DNA of 64,000 bases, taken from contig CAWBRW010000026.1 of assembly GCA_963791235.1 (NCBI GenBank), positions 124,001 to 188,000 of the forward strand, written 5' to 3'. The position numbers were made by a program, and so were the translations under genes. The DNA comes from JALORV01 sp963791235. GTDB lineage: Bacteria > Pseudomonadota > Gammaproteobacteria > Burkholderiales > Burkholderiaceae_F. Under the pieces are notes generated by a model. It was not told where the DNA came from, did not search any database, and was given only the letters and a program-made list of their open reading frames with translations. Shown here in pieces: positions 59,623-64,000 of the stretch (position 1 is the stretch's first letter; every line of letters starts with the position of its first letter).

Positions 59623-60687
59623 TCAGTGCGGGAACGGCCATAGTCTCAGCTTCTCCTTGCCGATCTGCCAGAGCCGCGCCAGACCATGCGGCTCGACGAT
59701 CAGGAAGAACACGATCAGGCTGCCGAAGATCATGGCTTCCAGATGCGACGCCAGCGCGGTCGACATATTGATGCCGAGTGCGCCTGGCACCTGGTTGAGC
59801 AGAATCGGCAGCATCACGATGAACGCCGCGCCGAAATACGAGCCCAGCAGGGATCCCATTCCGCCGATGATGATCATGAACAGCAGGTTCAGCGACAGGT
59901 TGATATTGAACGCCAGCGGTTCCCAGGCGCCGAGGCGGATAAACCCCCAGAGGGCACCGGCCACGCCGGCGTAGAACGAACTGACCGCGAATGCCGACAG
60001 CTTCGCGTGCAGCGGACGAATGCCGATGACTTCGGCCGCCACGTCCATGTCGCGGATCGCCATCCAGCTGCGGCCAATATGACCACGCACAAGGTTCTTC
60101 GCCGCCAGGGTCATCACGACTGCCACGGACAGAACGAACAGGTACTTCTCGACCGGGGTGTCCATCGTCCAGCCGAACATCTCGAGCGTCGGCGTCGATA
60201 CCGACCCGGAGGACGAATAGTTGGTGAACCACTTGACGCGCGCGAACATCCAGTCGACGAAGAACTGCGCCGCCAGCGTCGCCACCGCCAGGTACAGACC
60301 CTTGATGCGCAGGCTGGGAATGCCGAAGAGGATGCCGAACAGCGCGGCAATGCCGCCCGAGAGGATGAGAACGACGATGAAATTGAGCGACGGGATGCGG
60401 ACGACCAGGTTGTAACCGGCGTAGGCCCCCACCGCCATGAAGGCCGCGGTTCCGAGCGAGATCTGCCCGCAGTAGCCGACCAGAATATTGAGCCCGATCG
60501 CGGCGATCGCCAGGATCAGGAACGGCGTCACGAGCGAAAGGAACAGATAGTCGGTGGCGATCGCCGGCATCACTAGATAGGCGAACGCCAGCAGCGCCAG
60601 CATGAACCAGCGGTCCTGCACGATCGGCAGGATCTGCTGGTCCTCGGCGTAGGAAATCTTGAACTGGCCGTTTTCGCGGTAGAGCAT
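59623..60687 (-). CDS. livM: Liv-type ABC transporter permease LivM
   Basis: A 354-residue permease with about 9-10 TM helices. The conserved LivM block is AIAAIGLNILVGYCGQISLGTAAFMAVGAYAGYNL, followed by the GIPSLRIKGLYLAVATLAAQFF loop, and near the end SFYAGVAGALWGF and MIIIGGMGSLLGSYFGAAFIVMLPILL. It forms the channel with LivH. Its start is 21 bases after the livH stop in transcription order. Confidence 0.92.
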   Translation of the reverse strand: MLYRENGQFKISYAEDQQILPIVQDRWFMLALLAFAYLVMPAIATDYLFLSLVTPFLILAIAAIGLNILVGYCGQISLGTAAFMAVGAYAGYNLVVRIPSLNFIVVLILSGGIAALFGILFGIPSLRIKGLYLAVATLAAQFFVDWMFARVKWFTNYSSSGSVSTPTLEMFGWTMDTPVEKYLFVLSVAVVMTLAAKNLVRGHIGRSWMAIRDMDVAAEVIGIRPLHAKLSAFAVSSFYAGVAGALWGFIRLGAWEPLAFNINLSLNLLFMIIIGGMGSLLGSYFGAAFIVMLPILLNQVPGALGINMSTALASHLEAMIFGSLIVFFLIVEPHGLARLWQIGKEKLRLWPFPH

Positions 60688-60708
60688 GACGTGAGCTCGA
60701 TCGGACCC

Positions 60709-61731
60709 CTATACGCGGTCGATGTGCTTCTCTCCGAAAAGTCCTTCAGGACGCACCAGCAGAAACAGCAGCGCGAGCACGTAGGCAAACCAGTTCTCGA
60801 TACCGCCGCCCGCCAGGTCGAACTGCTTGACCATGATCGGGCCGAGGAACACTTCGGCGAACTTCTCGCCAACGCCGATGATCAGCCCGCCGATGATCGC
60901 ACCCGGCACCGACGTGAAGCCGCCGAGGATCACGACCGGCAGCGCCTTCAACGCAATCAGCGACAGCGAAAACTGCACGCCGAGCTTCGAACCCCAGATC
61001 ACGCCGGCAACCAGCGCAACGAAGCCGGCCACGCTCCAGACGATGACCCAGATGCGGTTCAGTGGAATGCCGATCGATTGCGCGGCCTGGTGATCATCCG
61101 CCACCGCGCGCAGCGCCCGCCCGGTCGGGGTCTTCTGGAAGAACAGTGCCAGCGCCAGCACCAGCAGCGCGGCGATGCCCGCGGCCACCAGGTCCTCCGT
61201 GTTGATCAGGATTCCGCCCTCGAAGACGTTGTCGAGCACCATCATCGGCGTCTTGGGCAATCCGGTATCGATCTTGTAGATGTCGCTGCCCCAGAGGGTC
61301 TGGCCGAAGCCATCCAGGAAGTAAGAGACGCCGAGCGTGGCCATCAGCAGCACAACGGCGTCCTGATTGACGAGGTGGCGCAGCACCAGCCGCTCGACCA
61401 GCCATGCCAGCACGGCCATGATGCCGATTGATGCCACGAACGCCACCGGCAGCGGCACGACTTCGGCGATGCGCGCAACCGCCAGCGCGGCGAACAGCAC
61501 CATCGCGCCCTGCGCAAAATTGAAAACGCCCGAGGCTTTGAAGATCAGCACGAAGCCGAGCGCCACCAGTGAGTACATGACGCCGGACATGAGCCCGCCC
61601 AGCAGCACCTCGACATAGAAGCCCGGCGCCGACATGCCAAGCACCAGCGGAGCTATGGCGCCGATCGTCATCAGCACGAGCATCAGCACCACCGGCCAGT
61701 TCCTCTGCAACGACAGCATCACCTTGTCCAT
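60709..61731 (-). CDS. livH: Liv-type ABC transporter permease LivH
   Basis: A 340-residue permease from ATG 61731. It has 8-9 TM helices, EVLLGGLMSGVMYSLVALGFVLIFKASGVFNFAQGAMV as the signature, and a cytoplasmic loop with TPTGRALRAVADDHQAAQSIGIPLNRIW, the site contacting the ATPases, then ILGGFTSVPGAIIGGLIIGVGE. The frame continues upstream, but that part is the shadow of livG. It pairs with LivM. Confidence 0.92.
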   Translation of the reverse strand: MDKVMLSLQRNWPVVLMLVLMTIGAIAPLVLGMSAPGFYVEVLLGGLMSGVMYSLVALGFVLIFKASGVFNFAQGAMVLFAALAVARIAEVVPLPVAFVASIGIMAVLAWLVERLVLRHLVNQDAVVLLMATLGVSYFLDGFGQTLWGSDIYKIDTGLPKTPMMVLDNVFEGGILINTEDLVAAGIAALLVLALALFFQKTPTGRALRAVADDHQAAQSIGIPLNRIWVIVWSVAGFVALVAGVIWGSKLGVQFSLSLIALKALPVVILGGFTSVPGAIIGGLIIGVGEKFAEVFLGPIMVKQFDLAGGGIENWFAYVLALLFLLVRPEGLFGEKHIDRV

Positions 61732-61738
61732 ATCCGCC

Positions 61739-62524
61739 TCAGTGCGCCACACCCAGGTAGGCGGCAATGACCTGCTGGTTGCTGCGCACCTCGTCGGGTG
61801 TGCCGTCGCCGATCTTGCGCCCGTAATCGAGCACGACAACGCGATCCGAGATGTCCATCACCACGCCCATGTCGTGCTCGATCAGCACGATCGTCGTGCC
61901 GAACTCGTCATTGACGTCGAGGACGAAGCGCGACATGTCCTGTTTTTCCTCCAGGTTCATGCCGGCCATCGGCTCGTCGAGCAGCAGGATCTTCGGCTCC
62001 ATCGCCAGCGCGCGCGCCATATCGACGCGCTTCTGCAGCCCGTACGGCAGGCGGCCCACCGGCGTCTTGCGGTAGGCCTGAATCTCGAGGAAGTCGATGA
62101 TGTGTTCGACGAACTCGCGATGGCGCAGTTCTTCCCGCCGTGCAAAGCCCAGATGCACCGCCTGCGCCAGGATCCCCGTCTTCATGCGCAGGTTGCGCCC
62201 GGTCATGATGTTGTCGAGCACGCTCATGCCCTTGAACAGCGCGAGGCTCTGGAAGGTGCGGCCGAAGCCTTGCGCCGCCGCCTCGTGCGGGTCCATCGAC
62301 GTTCGCACCTTGCCGCCAAACGTGATGCGGCCCTGTTGGGGTTGGTACACGCCGTTGATGACGTTGAGCATCGAGCTCTTGCCAGCGCCGTTGGGGCCGA
62401 TGATGGCGCGGATCTCGTGCTCCCGGACGTCGAACGACACGCCCTGGATCGCCTTGACGCCGCCGAACGACAGCCACACGTCCTCGACGCTGAGCAGCAC
62501 GTCACCGACGGACCGTCGCGTCAC
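61739..62524 (-). CDS. livG: Liv-type ABC transporter ATP-binding protein LivG
   Basis: A 261-residue ABC ATPase. Walker A is IIGPNGAGKSSMLNVINGV, the Q-loop region FGRTFQSLALFKGMSVLDNI, the signature LPYGLQKRVDMARALAMEP and Walker B ILLLDEPMAGMN, ending with the LivG-type switch HDMGVVMDISDRVVVLDYG. It overlaps the small membrane protein gene by 4 bases. Confidence 0.93.
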   Translation of the reverse strand: MTRRSVGDVLLSVEDVWLSFGGVKAIQGVSFDVREHEIRAIIGPNGAGKSSMLNVINGVYQPQQGRITFGGKVRTSMDPHEAAAQGFGRTFQSLALFKGMSVLDNIMTGRNLRMKTGILAQAVHLGFARREELRHREFVEHIIDFLEIQAYRKTPVGRLPYGLQKRVDMARALAMEPKILLLDEPMAGMNLEEKQDMSRFVLDVNDEFGTTIVLIEHDMGVVMDISDRVVVLDYGRKIGDGTPDEVRSNQQVIAAYLGVAH

Positions 62525-62784
62525 AACGACCCCCCCTCACCGCGCTGGCGATCCATGGTCCGCGGCGGCTGGTCCTTCATGCCCCACGCCGGGTTGGCGG
62601 ACTTCGGGATCTCGTGCTTTGGCTTGGCCGCCTGATTCATTGCCTCAACGACGAGATAGATGAAGACCAGGACCAGGGCGAGTCCGACGATGCCAATGAG
62701 GAGCGAACCGTTGGCCAGCCCCCAGGCAGCCACCGGCACTCCTACGATGAGGCAGGCAATTGCAGCCCAGACGCGCGGCGTCAT
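62521..62784 (-). CDS. small two-TM membrane protein in the transport operon
   Basis: An 87-residue protein with two hydrophobic segments (about residues 7-24 and 27-50) and a cytoplasmic tail (AAKPKHEIPKSANPAWGMKDQPPR). It lies between the acyl-CoA synthetase and livG genes with 2-base spacing and 4-base overlap. I do not recognise a family. A role in transporter assembly or localisation is only inferred from position. Confidence 0.65.
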   Translation of the reverse strand: MTPRVWAAIACLIVGVPVAAWGLANGSLLIGIVGLALVLVFIYLVVEAMNQAAKPKHEIPKSANPAWGMKDQPPRTMDRQRGEGGSL

Positions 62785-62786
62785 CG

Positions 62787-64000
62787 CTAGGCAGCCTTCT
62801 GCATCGGCGCATAGGTCCTGGCATCGCGCACCTGCAGCGTCGCCGCCACCGTGCCGGTGCGCCCGTCTTCGAACTTCACCATCGTCTCGATGAACTGTTC
62901 CGTGCGCCCCGAGTACATCGCGTCGACCAGCACGCTGTACTTGTCCTGAATGAAGCGGCGCCGGACCTTGCGCGTACGGGTCAACTCTTCGTCGTCGGCA
63001 TCCAGTTCCTTGTGCAGCACGATGAAGCGGCGGATCTGTGCGTTCGCAAGCTTCGGATCATTCGCAAGATCCGCGTTCACCTTCTCGACCGCTTCGCGGA
63101 TCAGTTCAACAACCTCGGGCTTGCTGGCCAGGTCCGTGTAGCCGGTGTAGGGAAGGCTGCGGCGCTCGGCCCAGTTACCGACGGCTTCCATGTCGATGTT
63201 GATGAACGCGCACACCATCTCGCGCCGATCGCCGAAGGCCACGGCCTCCTTGATCGTCGGGAAGAACTTCAGCTTGTTCTCAAGGTACTTCGGCGCGAAC
63301 AGGGTGCCGTCCGCCAGCTTGCCCACGTCCTTTGCGCGATCGATGATCTTGAGGTGGCCCTCGGCATCGAAGTAGCCGGCGTCGCCCGTGTGGAACCACC
63401 CTTCGTCGTCTTTCGCCTCGCGTGTCGCGTCCGGCGACTTGTAGTACTCGCGGAAAAGACCGGGCGAACGGATCAGGATCTCACCGAGGTCGGTCAGGCG
63501 GATCTCCACACCCGAGACCGGTGGCCCAACCGTGTCCGGCTTCACGCCCCCGTTGGGCTGCACACAGACGAAGACCGAGGTCTCCGTCGAGCCGTAAAGC
63601 TGCTTCAAGTTGATGCCGAGCGAGCGATAGAAAGTGAAGAGATCCGGTCCGATCGCCTCACCGGCGGTATACGCGACGCGAATCCGGCTCATGCCAAGTG
63701 CATTCCGCAGCGGCGCATAGACCATCCAGTCGCCCAGGCTGTAAAGCAGGCGGTCGCCCGCGCCGACCGGCTGCTTGTCGAGCAGGCGTCCGCCGACGCG
63801 CTTTGCCACGTCCATGAAGTAATGGAACAGGCGGCGCTTGATCGCCGACGCATCCTCCATGCGGATCATCACCTGCGTCAGCAGGCCTTCGAGAACACGC
63901 GGCGGGGCGAAGTAGTACGTGGGTCCGATCTCGCGCATGTCGGCCATCACCGTCGCTGCCGACTCCGGACAGTTGACCGTGAAACCGCACACCAGCCATT
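62787..64000 (-). CDS. AMP-binding acyl-CoA synthetase, C-terminal part (5' end beyond window)
   Basis: About 404 residues are present and the frame is open to base 64000. It has the ANL features of the long-chain acyl-CoA synthetase group: IGPTYYFAPPRVLEGLLTQ, YGSTETSVFVC, GEILIRSPGLFREYYKSPDATREAKDDEGWFHTGDAGYFDAEGHLKIIDRAKD and NKLKFFPTIKEAVAFGDRREMVCAFINID. It forms an acyl-adenylate and then acyl-CoA from an acid probably imported by the downstream transporter. The C-terminus has ELTRTRKVRRRFIQDKY as in fatty/aromatic acyl-CoA ligases of liv-linked clusters. Confidence 0.9.
   Translation of the reverse strand, partial: WLVCGFTVNCPESAATVMADMREIGPTYYFAPPRVLEGLLTQVMIRMEDASAIKRRLFHYFMDVAKRVGGRLLDKQPVGAGDRLLYSLGDWMVYAPLRNALGMSRIRVAYTAGEAIGPDLFTFYRSLGINLKQLYGSTETSVFVCVQPNGGVKPDTVGPPVSGVEIRLTDLGEILIRSPGLFREYYKSPDATREAKDDEGWFHTGDAGYFDAEGHLKIIDRAKDVGKLADGTLFAPKYLENKLKFFPTIKEAVAFGDRREMVCAFINIDMEAVGNWAERRSLPYTGYTDLASKPEVVELIREAVEKVNADLANDPKLANAQIRRFIVLHKELDADDEELTRTRKVRRRFIQDKYSVLVDAMYSGRTEQFIETMVKFEDGRTGTVAATLQVRDARTYAPMQKAA

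Noticed and set aside
59581..59625. Imperfect inverted repeat TGAGGGTCCA / TGGACCTCA between livM and the binding-protein gene
   Set aside because: The loop is 26 bases and one arm has a bulge and overlaps the livM stop. Too weak to call.
1..64000. CRISPR arrays, tRNA, rRNA, prophage genes or complete insertion sequences
   Set aside because: No regularly spaced repeats, cloverleaf-like segments, rRNA stretches, integrases or phage structural genes were found on reading both strands. Only the IS91 fragment at 34417 is mobile-type DNA.

Overview
The window is chromosomal DNA from a GC-rich proteobacterium, most likely a betaproteobacterium (Burkholderiales or Rhodocyclales type). Three things suggest this: the leucine/isovalerate (liu) genes, a FimT-PilVWX-PilY1 minor pilin operon, and the order DUF3305-DUF3306-polyferredoxin-TorD-TAT peptide-FdoGHI. 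The assignment comes from gene content only. No rRNA, tRNA, CRISPR array, prophage or intact insertion sequence was seen. Genes are packed tightly, with many 1-4 base start/stop overlaps. Layout: 1-15.8 kb is catabolic: an SDR tail, RidA, two acyl-CoA dehydrogenases, a methyltransferase, an HCCA-isomerase-like protein, a GST, DinB and an MFS exporter, then 3-methylcrotonyl-CoA carboxylase (beta 6.4 kb, alpha 11.0 kb), methylglutaconyl-CoA hydratase and HMG-CoA lyase. Together the last four convert 3-methylcrotonyl-CoA to acetoacetate and acetyl-CoA. 16.1-22.3 kb is a type IV pilus operon (PilE-like, FimT/GspH, PilV, PilW, PilX, PilY1). 22.4-30 kb holds unrelated small units: a membrane-anchored hydrolase, a CDP-alcohol phosphatidyltransferase, a Tat-exported aldo/keto reductase, a hotdog thioesterase, two FMN split-barrel proteins (one fused to GAF and a winged-helix-like tail), a hemerythrin, a DUF1289 protein and a metallo-beta-lactamase-fold protein. 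29.9-35.7 kb is a more plastic stretch: a frameshifted secreted metzincin-type protease, a 36-residue membrane peptide, MobB, a nitroreductase, a scrap of IS91-type transposase, a Rieske-like protein with an altered ligand, and two copies of a terminator-plus-gene-end segment. 35.4-53.6 kb is a molybdenum/tungsten formate dehydrogenase region. The enzyme (FdoG, FdoH, FdoI and accessory proteins) reads leftward. FdhD and MobA read rightward from a shared divergent control region. Next come a ModE-like regulator with a periplasmic-binding-protein-type sensor domain, the tungstate ABC transporter TupBCA, MoeA, and a second MoeA fused to another binding-protein domain. In combination they take up oxyanion, build and insert the bis-MGD cofactor, and make the Tat-exported enzyme. 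53.7-56.7 kb holds a DUF3455-type lipoprotein, a DUF1801 protein and a phenylacetate-CoA-ligase-like enzyme, each disrupted by one extra base. 56.7-64 kb is a leftward unit: a lysine/alanine-rich histone-H1-like protein, a complete LivFKMHG-type ABC transporter, a small membrane protein and an acyl-CoA synthetase running off the right edge. This arrangement suits import and CoA activation of an aromatic or fatty acid. Five genes (MFS exporter, metalloprotease, lipoprotein, DUF1801 protein, CoA ligase) each look like intact genes carrying exactly one extra nucleotide. A systematic insertion error in the assembly is therefore as likely as real gene decay.
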